Shown: positions 1 to 7,104 of the stretch, in pieces
Position numbering within the stretch: position 1 is the first letter of the stretch
How the letters are laid out: each line of letters opens with the position of its first letter
DNA from: an uncultured Butyricicoccus sp.
Lineage (GTDB): Bacteria > Bacillota > Clostridia > Oscillospirales > Butyricicoccaceae
Direction: 5' to 3'
NCBI GenBank assembly: GCA_910584935.1
Contig: CAJUDU010000012.1
Coordinates: 1-48,421, forward strand
DNA: 48,421 nt
Position numbers and translations under genes: made by a program
The notes under the pieces: model-generated
Databases searched by the model: none
Told to the model about the DNA's origin: nothing
Seen by the model: only the letters and a program-made list of their open reading frames with translations

Positions 1-677
1 TCGATTTCTTCCTGCGAAAGTGTCCCACCGGAGGAACCTGCCGGTTCTGGCGCTGGCGCTGGGGCGGGCGCTGGTTCATCGCCGATATCCAACCCAAACC
101 CTGCGACCAGTTCTTTTGCAAGTTCCACTGACATGACATTCATAAACTCGCTTTTCAGGGATGGTTCAATATCCAGCGCAAATTTTACAATCACAATCGG
201 CCCTTTTGGAACAGGCAAACGTTTATTCTTAAATTCCTCTAAATCTTCCACCTCAAAGGTTTCAGGTGTAGAGATATTGACACTGTACCCTAAAAAATCC
301 GAAAGTGATGTTGCAGCAGACCCCATCATCTGGTTCATGACCTCACAAACTGCGCTGAGGGTCAATTCGTTCATTTCAAATTCTTCATCCGGCGTTTCTG
401 TGCCCATCAAGATATCAACAATTACTTTGATATCGCTAAGTTTGAGCACCATAATATTGCTGCCAGTCACGCCGCTGACATATTTAATTTCCACGCCAAT
501 TGCGGGCTCCATTGGACCTAGCTGGAAATCCTCCGCATTGACAACCGAAACGGTTGGCGTTGTGATATCGACGCGGTGATCCAGCATATTGGAAATTGCA
601 GTTGCTGAAGAACCCATCGCGATATTGCTGACTTCGCCAATCGCACTGATTTCTAATGGTGAAAAAATATTACTCAT
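1..677 (-). CDS. fliY: Flagellar switch protein FliY, CheC-like part (3' end off the window)
   Basis: FliY sits in the C-ring of the flagellar motor and, in Firmicutes, dephosphorylates CheY-P at the switch. The visible 225 codons start MSNIFSPLEI and contain both CheC/FliY phosphatase centres: an E-x2-N near residue 15-18 (GEVSNIAMGSSA) and a second with ENQMMG-like context (EVMNQMMGSAATS, about residues 112-124). An Ala-Pro run (about residues 200-212) then leads toward the SpoA/FliN domain, which lies beyond position 1. The ATG at 675-677 overlaps the fliM stop by 8 bases, so translation is probably coupled. It is the last visible gene of the flgB operon. The frame stays open to the window edge, so the gene is cut by the window and not broken. 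Confidence 0.93.
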   Translation of the reverse strand, partial: MSNIFSPLEISAIGEVSNIAMGSSATAISNMLDHRVDITTPTVSVVNAEDFQLGPMEPAIGVEIKYVSGVTGSNIMVLKLSDIKVIVDILMGTETPDEEFEMNELTLSAVCEVMNQMMGSAATSLSDFLGYSVNISTPETFEVEDLEEFKNKRLPVPKGPIVIVKFALDIEPSLKSEFMNVMSVELAKELVAGFGLDIGDEPAPAPAPAPEPAGSSGGTLSQEEI

Positions 678-1686
678 TTCCCTGACTGCCCCTTCTTTCG
701 GCTTTATGGTAAACCTGCTTGATCTTTACGGCAAGATGTTTTTCACTGACGCCCATCATACCGTCGAACCATTTCTGCCCGCCGATACGCAGAAAAACCT
801 CGCTGTCTTTTTTCCGGTTCAAATCTATCACATCGCCAACATTCAGGTTATAGATATCCCGGAGCCGCAGGGTTGTACGTCCAAGTTCGGCAACAACCTC
901 CAGACTGGAATCGCGCAGCTGATCAAAAATGTTCTCCGAATGATCTGCGGAAGCCATATGTTTTGCGGGGTTTTCCTGATTGATTTTTGTAAAGATATTG
1001 GTCAGCATCATCCCTGGCAGGCATATGCTGAGATGTCCTTCGCAATTTGGGAATTTAATTTTCAAATCCACCAGCACAACGGTTTCATCCAAACCGATAA
1101 GCTGCACCAGCGTCGGGTTGGTTTCCACCCGTTCAAAGTCGAAATCGAGCTGGATATAATTTGACCATCCTTCACCCATCATCTGAACAAACTCTTTCAT
1201 CAGGTGTTCATACAACCGCAAATCCAAATCGGTATAAATATATTCATCGGGCATATCATCTTCCGAGCCGCCATTGCCACCCAGCATCCGGTCCATCATA
1301 TTGACCATCACTGGGGTTGTGATATAGAATAGGATAGGGCTGTCATCCTGCCTCCCTTGCATATTGAGGTGCCCCACTGCAAGCACGGCGCCCTCTGTTA
1401 AGGCATTGGAAAATTCATAATACCTTTGTTCCTCCACCGTATCCATTTCCACTTCGCAGCTGGCGTGCAGCAGACCATTAATCCTAGTATTCAAAATACG
1501 GGCGTAGTTATCAAAGATACTGCCCAACATTTTCAGCCGGTCTTTGGTAAATTTCCGTGGACTGGTAAAGTCATATTTACGGTATTTCTTTTCCGGTTTT
1601 GCTTCCTGCTGTACCGGTGCGCCCCCTCCGCCCTGCATGGAACTGAGGAGTGCGTCTATCTGACTTTGTGATAATACCTCCGCCAT
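670..1686 (-). CDS. fliM: Flagellar motor switch protein FliM
   Basis: FliM forms the C-ring with FliG and FliY/FliN and binds phosphorylated CheY to set rotation direction. At 338 residues it is the normal length. The N terminus carries the CheY-binding peptide (MAEVLSQSQIDALLSSM, compare the family LSQxEIDALL), then the FliM middle domain (about 45-230) and a C-terminal SpoA-like domain (about 250-330, with LNVGDVIDLNR). The ATG is preceded by AAGAGG about 8 bases upstream. The gene lies 24 bases after motB and overlaps fliY by 8 bases. Confidence 0.97.
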   Translation of the reverse strand: MAEVLSQSQIDALLSSMQGGGGAPVQQEAKPEKKYRKYDFTSPRKFTKDRLKMLGSIFDNYARILNTRINGLLHASCEVEMDTVEEQRYYEFSNALTEGAVLAVGHLNMQGRQDDSPILFYITTPVMVNMMDRMLGGNGGSEDDMPDEYIYTDLDLRLYEHLMKEFVQMMGEGWSNYIQLDFDFERVETNPTLVQLIGLDETVVLVDLKIKFPNCEGHLSICLPGMMLTNIFTKINQENPAKHMASADHSENIFDQLRDSSLEVVAELGRTTLRLRDIYNLNVGDVIDLNRKKDSEVFLRIGGQKWFDGMMGVSEKHLAVKIKQVYHKAERRGSQGNE

Positions 1687-1710
1687 CCGCCAACCTCTTT
1701 TCCGGAGTTT

Positions 1711-2535
1711 TTATTGTTGTGTCACCTGGCCATCCAGAGAACCTTCGCCAGCGCGTAGGCTGTAATACTGCTGGATACTGTCGCTAAGCCCGTTTGACGC
1801 GTCACGTCCGGTGATGATAATTTCCACACGGCGGTTGCGGCTGCGCCCTTCGGGTGTTTCATTGCTTGCAATTGACCGGTGCTGCCCATAGCCAACGCTC
1901 AAAATACGTCCTGGATCAAGCGTACAATGATCTTGAATAAAAACCGTTGCAATTGCTGAACGGTTAGATGCTAAGAACCGGTCGACTGTTGGGTTATTGG
2001 GCTGGCTCATACTCGCTTGCGCGGTATGACCCATAATGCGTACCTCATCAATATATGGGGCGGCCTGACTAAAGATATTTGATATATCTGTAAGCACCTG
2101 CTGCCCTGCGGGTTTAATTTCATAGCTTTCGCCATCAAAGAAAACGGTATCATCAAACGAGATAAAAACATAGCCGTCGCCTTTGGTGGTTTCGATGCTC
2201 TGCCCAGACTGGCTTTCCTGCGCATAACGCTGAAGCGCCTGATAAAGGGCTTCTATTTCAGCATCAATTTCCTCTTGTGTTGCTGCAACTTGGTCTTCGA
2301 CAAGCCCTAACCCTTCATTATTTGCTTCATCGGCAGGGCCTTTGTCGCCGGAATCTTCTTCATATTTCGGGATAGCGTTTGGGTTAAAACTTTTGACCAA
2401 TGCCATCCATTTATTTTCATCCACGCTAGACATCGAATAAAGCAGCACGAAAAAGCAAAGGAGCAGGGTAACCATATCACCATATGTATCCATCCAGTTA
2501 GCGCCGCCACCGCCGCTGCTTTTTTTCCGTTTCAT
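1711..2535 (-). CDS. motB: Flagellar motor stator protein MotB (OmpA-family)
   Basis: MotB is the peptidoglycan-anchored half of the proton/sodium stator. The N terminus is basic (MKRKK) followed by one membrane helix (about 14-38, YGDMVTLLLCFFVLLYSMSS) in which D19 fits the essential ion-binding aspartate. A plug/linker region follows, then an OmpA-like peptidoglycan-binding domain (about 120-250) with MGHTAQAS and NRRVEIIITG. Length is 274 residues. No motA lies directly upstream, which is unusual because motA-motB are normally adjacent and translationally coupled. The stator partner must be elsewhere in the genome, or was lost with the missing block between fliE and motB. The product could also be called an OmpA/MotB-domain protein, but the flagellar setting favours MotB. 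Confidence 0.9.
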   Translation of the reverse strand: MKRKKSSGGGGANWMDTYGDMVTLLLCFFVLLYSMSSVDENKWMALVKSFNPNAIPKYEEDSGDKGPADEANNEGLGLVEDQVAATQEEIDAEIEALYQALQRYAQESQSGQSIETTKGDGYVFISFDDTVFFDGESYEIKPAGQQVLTDISNIFSQAAPYIDEVRIMGHTAQASMSQPNNPTVDRFLASNRSAIATVFIQDHCTLDPGRILSVGYGQHRSIASNETPEGRSRNRRVEIIITGRDASNGLSDSIQQYYSLRAGEGSLDGQVTQQ

Positions 2536-2694
2536 GAATGTGCCTCGCTTTCCGCTGTTCCTAAAGCTGCCCCCTGTGGCGCAGTTATGAACACGCCAAT
2601 GCTGACGCCGTACTTTTTTGATGTTCCGCCGCCAGCATTTTCAGTTTTATATGTAATTTACGTCCTGTGTACCCATTGTATTTTACCGCTTTAT
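2536..2694. other. Gap at the fliE-motB junction, with a start-less open frame
   Basis: On the minus strand a frame stays open for about 41 codons (from the in-frame TAA at 2658-2660). It ends in a TGA that overlaps the motB ATG by four bases (ATGA), the usual sign of translational coupling. The frame has no ATG and no good ribosome site, and its predicted residues (ending SEAHS) were not recognised. It could be the 3' remnant of a deleted upstream gene, where motA would be expected, or chance. No promoter or terminator was seen here. Confidence 0.3.
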
Positions 2695-3006
2695 TTACAG
2701 GCTAATGCGCATCAGCTCATTATATGCGTCCAGAGCCTTGTTGCGCAGCTGCACCAACATAGCAATAGACATTTCTGCTTTTGCCGCGGCAATGGTCGAA
2801 ACAGCAGGGTTATCCAGTTGCCCTGTGGCAAGCAGGTAATCTGTTTCTTCCCATTCCGCCTGTGCTTCATTGACCGATTGAAGCGCCGAACGGAAAATAT
2901 CGCCAAATGACAGCGCTGGGGTTTCCGCTTTGACCTGACTTTCTTCAGGAGTCAGCGGCATTTTGCTCCAAAGCGGGGTAATTGCATTAAAAGTTGTCAT
3001 TTTCAT
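2695..3006 (-). CDS. fliE: Flagellar hook-basal body protein FliE
   Basis: FliE is the small adaptor between the MS ring and the proximal rod and is exported by the flagellar type III system. The 103-residue length and C-terminal helix pattern (AEMSIAMLVQLRNKALDAY, then NELMRISL at the end) are typical of the family; the ...MRISL ending is close to the usual FliE terminus. It follows flgC by 14 bases in the classic flgB-flgC-fliE order. The next gene would normally be fliF, but motB follows instead. Confidence 0.95.
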   Translation of the reverse strand: MKMTTFNAITPLWSKMPLTPEESQVKAETPALSFGDIFRSALQSVNEAQAEWEETDYLLATGQLDNPAVSTIAAAKAEMSIAMLVQLRNKALDAYNELMRISL

Positions 3007-3020
3007 TTCACCTCAGCGAT

Positions 3021-3476
3021 TTATCTGCCAATTTCCAGGCTTTTTGCGATGACGCTTTTTAGCGTATTGAATGCGGTTACATTTGCGGAATAAGCTTGTG
3101 TTGCAGCCATTGCGTCAGTAATTTCCTTAACAAGTGTCACATTTGGCATTTCCACATAACCCTGTTCATCCGCGTCGGGGTTCGTGGGGTCGAATGTAAT
3201 CGGCAAATCGGTTGGATCTTCCACAATATCCGCAACGCGCACGCCGCCTGCTTTTTCATAGCCACGGTTTGATGCTTTTGCGGCAGCAGCCATTGCACGG
3301 CGGAAGCCATTGCGTCCAGATTCAGATTGGAACACAACCATTTTCCGGCGGTAAGCGCCGCCAGCCTCAGTGCGGGTTGTGTTGATGTTTGTAATATTTT
3401 CCGAAATGACATCCAGCCGCAGCTGTTCTGCTGTCAGACCAGAGCCTACGATATTCATTGATGTAACAAAAGCCAT
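3021..3476 (-). CDS. flgC: Flagellar basal-body rod protein FlgC
   Basis: FlgC is a proximal rod subunit. The N terminus shows the flagellar rod signature (SGLTAEQLRLDVISENITN, about residues 12-30) and the C terminus the matching heptad region (EITDAMAATQAYSANVTAF, about 115-133). Length (151) is normal. It lies 27 bases after flgB and 14 bases before fliE, so the three genes are cotranscribed. An AGGAG-type site (AAAGGAGAAG) sits just upstream of the ATG. Confidence 0.96.
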   Translation of the reverse strand: MAFVTSMNIVGSGLTAEQLRLDVISENITNINTTRTEAGGAYRRKMVVFQSESGRNGFRRAMAAAAKASNRGYEKAGGVRVADIVEDPTDLPITFDPTNPDADEQGYVEMPNVTLVKEITDAMAATQAYSANVTAFNTLKSVIAKSLEIGR

Positions 3477-3503
3477 AGCAGCTTCTCCTTTCCCAAAAGC
3501 AAA

Positions 3504-3890
3504 TTATCCGTTAATCGCAGTGCGCATCAGTGAAAGATGGCTGGAAATCGACTGATAAACGTGCTGCAGCTGATAAGCATTGCGGATCAGTTCCACGCTT
3601 TGTTCCGTGACATTGACACCGTTATTGTCCATACGGGTCTGTTCCTGTGGTTCTTCGACTTTCCATTGCGCATTTTCAATCACTTCGCGGACAGATTTGG
3701 ACGTTGCGCCTCGGGCACTGCGTGCTGCACGCAGCTTCTGTTCAAATTCTTCCTCAAACGTAACGAGTTTCACCTTATAATTTGGTGTTTCCGCATTTGC
3801 AATATTATCTAGGATGGCGGCCTGCTTTGCCCATAAGAAATCCATGGATTTTTCTAGCATGCCCATCCCAGTTCCAGTTAATCCTAACAT
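3504..3890 (-). CDS. flgB: Flagellar basal-body rod protein FlgB
   Basis: FlgB is a proximal rod subunit and the first gene of this operon. The N-terminal rod motif is seen at about residues 12-38 (LDFLWAKQAAILDNIANAET pattern, with ANAETPNYK) and the C terminus has the usual helical rod motif (ELIRNAYQLQHVYQSIS). The 128-residue length fits. The ATG has a strong ribosome site (AAGGAGG, about 8 bases upstream). Upstream lie a sigma-A-type promoter and a weaker sigma-D-like match. Confidence 0.95.
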   Translation of the reverse strand: MLGLTGTGMGMLEKSMDFLWAKQAAILDNIANAETPNYKVKLVTFEEEFEQKLRAARSARGATSKSVREVIENAQWKVEEPQEQTRMDNNGVNVTEQSVELIRNAYQLQHVYQSISSHLSLMRTAING

Positions 3891-3938
3891 GGTTATCGCA
3901 TCCTCCTTGTTATACCAAGCCCTTATACCAAATCATAG

Positions 3939-3964
3939 ATATTGCCGGTGCAAAATATTATTTG
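3939..3964 (-). promoter_or_regulatory. Weak sigma-D-like promoter match upstream of flgB
   Basis: CAAA, 15 bases, then GCAATAT resembles the sigma-D pattern (TAAA-N15-CCGATAT), matching five of seven -10 positions. It lies 49 bases upstream of the flgB start, downstream of the better sigma-A site. In B. subtilis the flgB operon has both sigma-A and sigma-D promoters, so a pair here is plausible, but the match is weak. Confidence 0.25.
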
Positions 3965-4002
3965 TGAAAAATTAAAGATTTCATTCGCACAAATCCATAT
4001 AT

Positions 4003-4031
4003 ATAATACCCTTTTTACCCGGTTGTTTCAA
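4003..4031 (-). promoter_or_regulatory. Sigma-A promoter of the flgB operon
   Basis: On the minus strand: TTGAAA (4026-4031), a 17-base spacer, then TATTAT (4003-4008). Both boxes match five of six consensus bases and the spacing is ideal. Transcription would start near 3996, giving a leader of about 105 nt before flgB. Confidence 0.75.
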
Positions 4032-4118
4032 TAGGTTGCGCGAAAAAAACAGGGCAAAAACGGAAAAGAATTTTCTGAAATTCGCCCAATCATTACAACA
4101 AGTTTCACTAAAATCCAA

Positions 4119-4157
4119 AAGGGCGTGCCATCTGCCAGATCAGCGAGGCACGCCTTT
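4119..4157 (-). terminator. Intrinsic terminator after the chemoreceptor gene
   Basis: GGCGTGCC (4122-4129) pairs with GGCACGCC (4147-4154), extended by A-U pairs on the outside. On the minus strand the stem is followed by CTTTTGGATTTT. It starts about 10 bases past the stop of the chemoreceptor gene, so it closes the sigma-D operon and separates it from the flgB operon. Confidence 0.75.
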
Positions 4158-4166
4158 GTAAATGGT

Positions 4167-5819
4167 TTACATCTGTTTCAAGTGGAAACGCCTTGTCTGT
4201 TCTTGCAGCAAGCGCACCTGTTCAAACAGCTCCATGCTTACCGCAGCAGATTCTTCACTGCTTGCGGAGTTGGTCTGTACAACTGCCGAAATTTGGCTAA
4301 TGCCTTCTGTCACCTGCGCGATGGATTCTGCTTCACCCTGCACAGCGGTTGCGATTTCGCCAATTTCGTCGCTGGAAGCAACCACAAGTTCCAATGTTTT
4401 TTGTAGTGTCTGCGAAACCTCACCCACAATTTTGCCGCCGCGTTCGGACGCATTTACAGAATTTTCGATGAGTTCGCGGGTTGCTTTTGCGGCGCGGTCG
4501 GATTGCGCTGCCAAGCTGCGCACTTCATTGGATACAACGGCAAAGCCTTTGCCTGCGGTGCCAGCGCGTGCCGCTTCCACCGCTGCATTCAGCGCAAGGA
4601 TATTGGTTTGGAATGCAATATCCTCAATGGTTGCAATAATTTCACCAATTTTGCGGGATGCTTCGGTAATATCGCGCATTGCGTTTACCATATGCTGCAT
4701 CTGGTCGCTGCTGACGGTAACTTGCTCCCGTGCCAACCGTGCATTTTCCTGTGCATTGGTTGCGGCAACAACATTGCCAGAAGCATTTTTCGAGAGCATA
4801 TCCAGCGTTGCAAACATTTCTTCTACTGAGCTTGCCTGTTCGGTTGCACCCTGCGCGAGTGCCTGAGAACTGCTGGAAAGCTGTTCCGCGTTGCTGGAAA
4901 CACGACGTTCTGCCTGCCCAATTTTACCAAGTGCCAAAGACAACGTAGAAGTCAGGCTGTCAATTGACTGTTCAATGGATTTAAAATCACCGATAAATGG
5001 TGTTTCAGTATGCACATCAAAACGGCCCTGTGAAAGCAGCTGCATAATCCGGTTGATATCCTTGACGTAACTGCGGATAACAGCAAGGGATTGTTCCAAT
5101 ATCTTTGCCAGTTCGCCGATTTCGTCTTCGGTCTGGTAGTCCAGTGCAAGTTGCAATTTGCCTTCTTTCAGCGGCGCAGTTTTCTTTGTAATATAGAGGA
5201 TTGGGCGTACAATTGCTTTAAAGACATACAGGATGAGGCTGATTAGGCAGAAAAGCGCCAATAACCCAAAAACACCGGTCATAACCTGCATCATATGGAT
5301 AGTCTGTTTCATATTTTCCGCACTTGCCTGGCTGAGTTCGGTGCTTTTTGCCACCACATCATCCAGCAGCCCAACCAAAGTTGAAAGGTTTGCCTGTATG
5401 GTATTCTGATAATAGGCTTGTGCCCCAGCAGGGTCTTCCCCCAGCATATCCAATACTTTTTTTGCCGATTCATGGAGTTGTTTATGTAATGGTTCCAACT
5501 GCTGGCGCAGCGCCAAAACATCCGCGTCTTCTGTGCCAGCTTCACCATAAATCCATTCGCCCAGCACACAGGTTGTCGGGTCCATGCTTCCTGTAAATTC
5601 CTTGCCAGCATACAGCGCATTACTTAACCCCGATGCCCATTTATAATGTGCTACAGTTGCTTTCTGTGCCCTGTCCAGCAGATTCGCTGCCATTTGGCTG
5701 TCCGCCTGGCTGCTTTTAATTTGGAAAATACCGGTTGTTGTTGCAGCGCTCAGCAATACAACCGAGCCAATGGTTGCCGCCACCCGGATCCACACCATTT
5801 TCCTAATACTTTTGCGCAT
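4167..5819 (-). CDS. Methyl-accepting chemotaxis protein with an extracellular CZB-like sensor
   Basis: This is a membrane chemoreceptor that signals to CheA/CheW. Layout: TM1 about 10-32, an outside sensor region about 33-176, TM2 about 178-199, HAMP about 200-255, then a methyl-accepting signalling domain. The highly conserved hairpin tip is visible (AFQTNILALNAAVEAARAG). The sensor carries H58-x2-W61, C84-x-LG-x-W89 and H112-x3-H116, matching the three-His/one-Cys pattern of the chemoreceptor zinc-binding (CZB) domain. Zinc, or oxidation through zinc-thiolate chemistry, is thus a possible input. CZB domains are usually cytoplasmic, so an outside location is less common. Length is 550 residues. 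A ribosome site (AGAAGGGAG) precedes the ATG. It is the last gene of the sigma-D operon. Confidence 0.93.
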   Translation of the reverse strand: MRKSIRKMVWIRVAATIGSVVLLSAATTTGIFQIKSSQADSQMAANLLDRAQKATVAHYKWASGLSNALYAGKEFTGSMDPTTCVLGEWIYGEAGTEDADVLALRQQLEPLHKQLHESAKKVLDMLGEDPAGAQAYYQNTIQANLSTLVGLLDDVVAKSTELSQASAENMKQTIHMMQVMTGVFGLLALFCLISLILYVFKAIVRPILYITKKTAPLKEGKLQLALDYQTEDEIGELAKILEQSLAVIRSYVKDINRIMQLLSQGRFDVHTETPFIGDFKSIEQSIDSLTSTLSLALGKIGQAERRVSSNAEQLSSSSQALAQGATEQASSVEEMFATLDMLSKNASGNVVAATNAQENARLAREQVTVSSDQMQHMVNAMRDITEASRKIGEIIATIEDIAFQTNILALNAAVEAARAGTAGKGFAVVSNEVRSLAAQSDRAAKATRELIENSVNASERGGKIVGEVSQTLQKTLELVVASSDEIGEIATAVQGEAESIAQVTEGISQISAVVQTNSASSEESAAVSMELFEQVRLLQEQTRRFHLKQM

Positions 5820-5864
5820 TCACGTTCTCCCTTCTCATCGTTACACATGAAATCATGCCTCTGC

Positions 5865-7088
5865 TCAACCGCCGAGGCTGTTAATCATCAAGTCGGTATC
5901 CACCATACACTGCATATAAAGCGCGCCAATTTCCTGATCGCCAATTGGTTTAGGCAGTTTTGGCAAAAGCAGTTTTGGGTTTTCCATCTCATAAATCATC
6001 ACATAATGCAGGAATGTTTCATACTCATTGCCGCCCTGCCCCGACAGCACATCCTTAATTTGCTGTGACAGCTGGACACCATCAAGGATATCCTCAATTT
6101 TTGTACCCAGTATATTTTCCATCAAGCTGAACATACCGAGCAGAAAACCTTGCCCGCTGTCCACTGTATCGCCAACGCGTTCCATCAGCCGTTCCATAAA
6201 CAGCCCACGCAAATAGGCACGATGGATTGGTTCTTCGGATTCTGCCATATTGTTTTCGCGCGCCAGCATCAGCAGCGCATAGCGGCGCAGTTCTTCACTG
6301 CCCATCTGTATCAGCGCCCGCCGGATATCATTTTCCAGCTTGCCGTCATTGCGGTAAGGGAAACCGGTCTTTTGCAGCAGCAGATAGGTCATGTTGGCAT
6401 TGTCCAGAATCAGCTTTGCGCAGCCGTCAAAGTCCACATTTTCCTGAAGCAGCGCGTTAAGCAGCCGCCCATATGGGGAATCCGTGAGCGTTGGGATGCG
6501 TTTATTCAGCAAACGCGGCTTTTCAAAATAATACCCTTGGAACAGCAGGAAATCCATTGATTTTGCCGTGTCAAAATCACCTTGGGTTTCGACCTTTTCG
6601 GCAAGCATTGTCACAGGGATGCGTTTAAGCTTTTTGGACATCCGCCGCAGCTGGTCGCGGGTGAACCGTCGGAAATCCACTTTCACAATATTCACCAGCG
6701 GCAAAATCGGGTTGAATCGGACGCTGCCATCATAACCAGACAGCACAAGTGTAAACCCGTTATCCCGCAACTCCTCCAGTTTTTTGATCACAACATCATC
6801 ATTTGAGATATCTGCCATCACTTCCACAACAACTTCCTGTGGATCAGTCAGCAGGACAAAATCATTGAGGATCAGGTTCCGAGTAAAATGGATATAAGCA
6901 GGCAGCCCATTGGTGAGTTTGGACAGCCCAAATAATGAAATAGCATCTGACAACACATTCCGGGTAGCAGCGTCGCCATCCTGGATGTTGGAAACGTTGC
7001 CATTACGTCCATCCCGGTAGAAAAGCTCATAACTTCGTATTTCTTTATTTGCATTAAAAATTGGTTGCCGAGCGATATATGCATACAC
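5865..7088 (-). CDS. EAL-HDOD domain signalling protein (YuxH-like), EAL degenerate
   Basis: The N-terminal half (about 1-200) has the fold pattern of an EAL c-di-GMP phosphodiesterase, starting IARQPIFN and YELFYRDG, the form typical of YuxH/CdgJ proteins. The EAL triplet is replaced by ELF and the metal-binding acids of active enzymes are not evident, so it is probably catalytically dead. The C-terminal half (about 205-390) is a HDOD domain (SPYGRLLNALLQE onward). Relatives affect motility or adhesion in other bacteria, probably by protein interaction. The start is GTG at 7086-7088, with GGGAGG eight bases upstream, 16 bases after the FtsA-like gene. The chemoreceptor follows 45 bases later. 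Confidence 0.88.
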   Translation of the reverse strand: MYAYIARQPIFNANKEIRSYELFYRDGRNGNVSNIQDGDAATRNVLSDAISLFGLSKLTNGLPAYIHFTRNLILNDFVLLTDPQEVVVEVMADISNDDVVIKKLEELRDNGFTLVLSGYDGSVRFNPILPLVNIVKVDFRRFTRDQLRRMSKKLKRIPVTMLAEKVETQGDFDTAKSMDFLLFQGYYFEKPRLLNKRIPTLTDSPYGRLLNALLQENVDFDGCAKLILDNANMTYLLLQKTGFPYRNDGKLENDIRRALIQMGSEELRRYALLMLARENNMAESEEPIHRAYLRGLFMERLMERVGDTVDSGQGFLLGMFSLMENILGTKIEDILDGVQLSQQIKDVLSGQGGNEYETFLHYVMIYEMENPKLLLPKLPKPIGDQEIGALYMQCMVDTDLMINSLGG

Positions 7089-7104
7089 GCAAGCATCCTC
7101 CCTT

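Noticed and set aside
133..1164. Two plus-strand open frames (148 and 191 codons) opposite fliY and fliM
   Set aside because: They are antisense shadows of recognised flagellar genes and show no family motifs.
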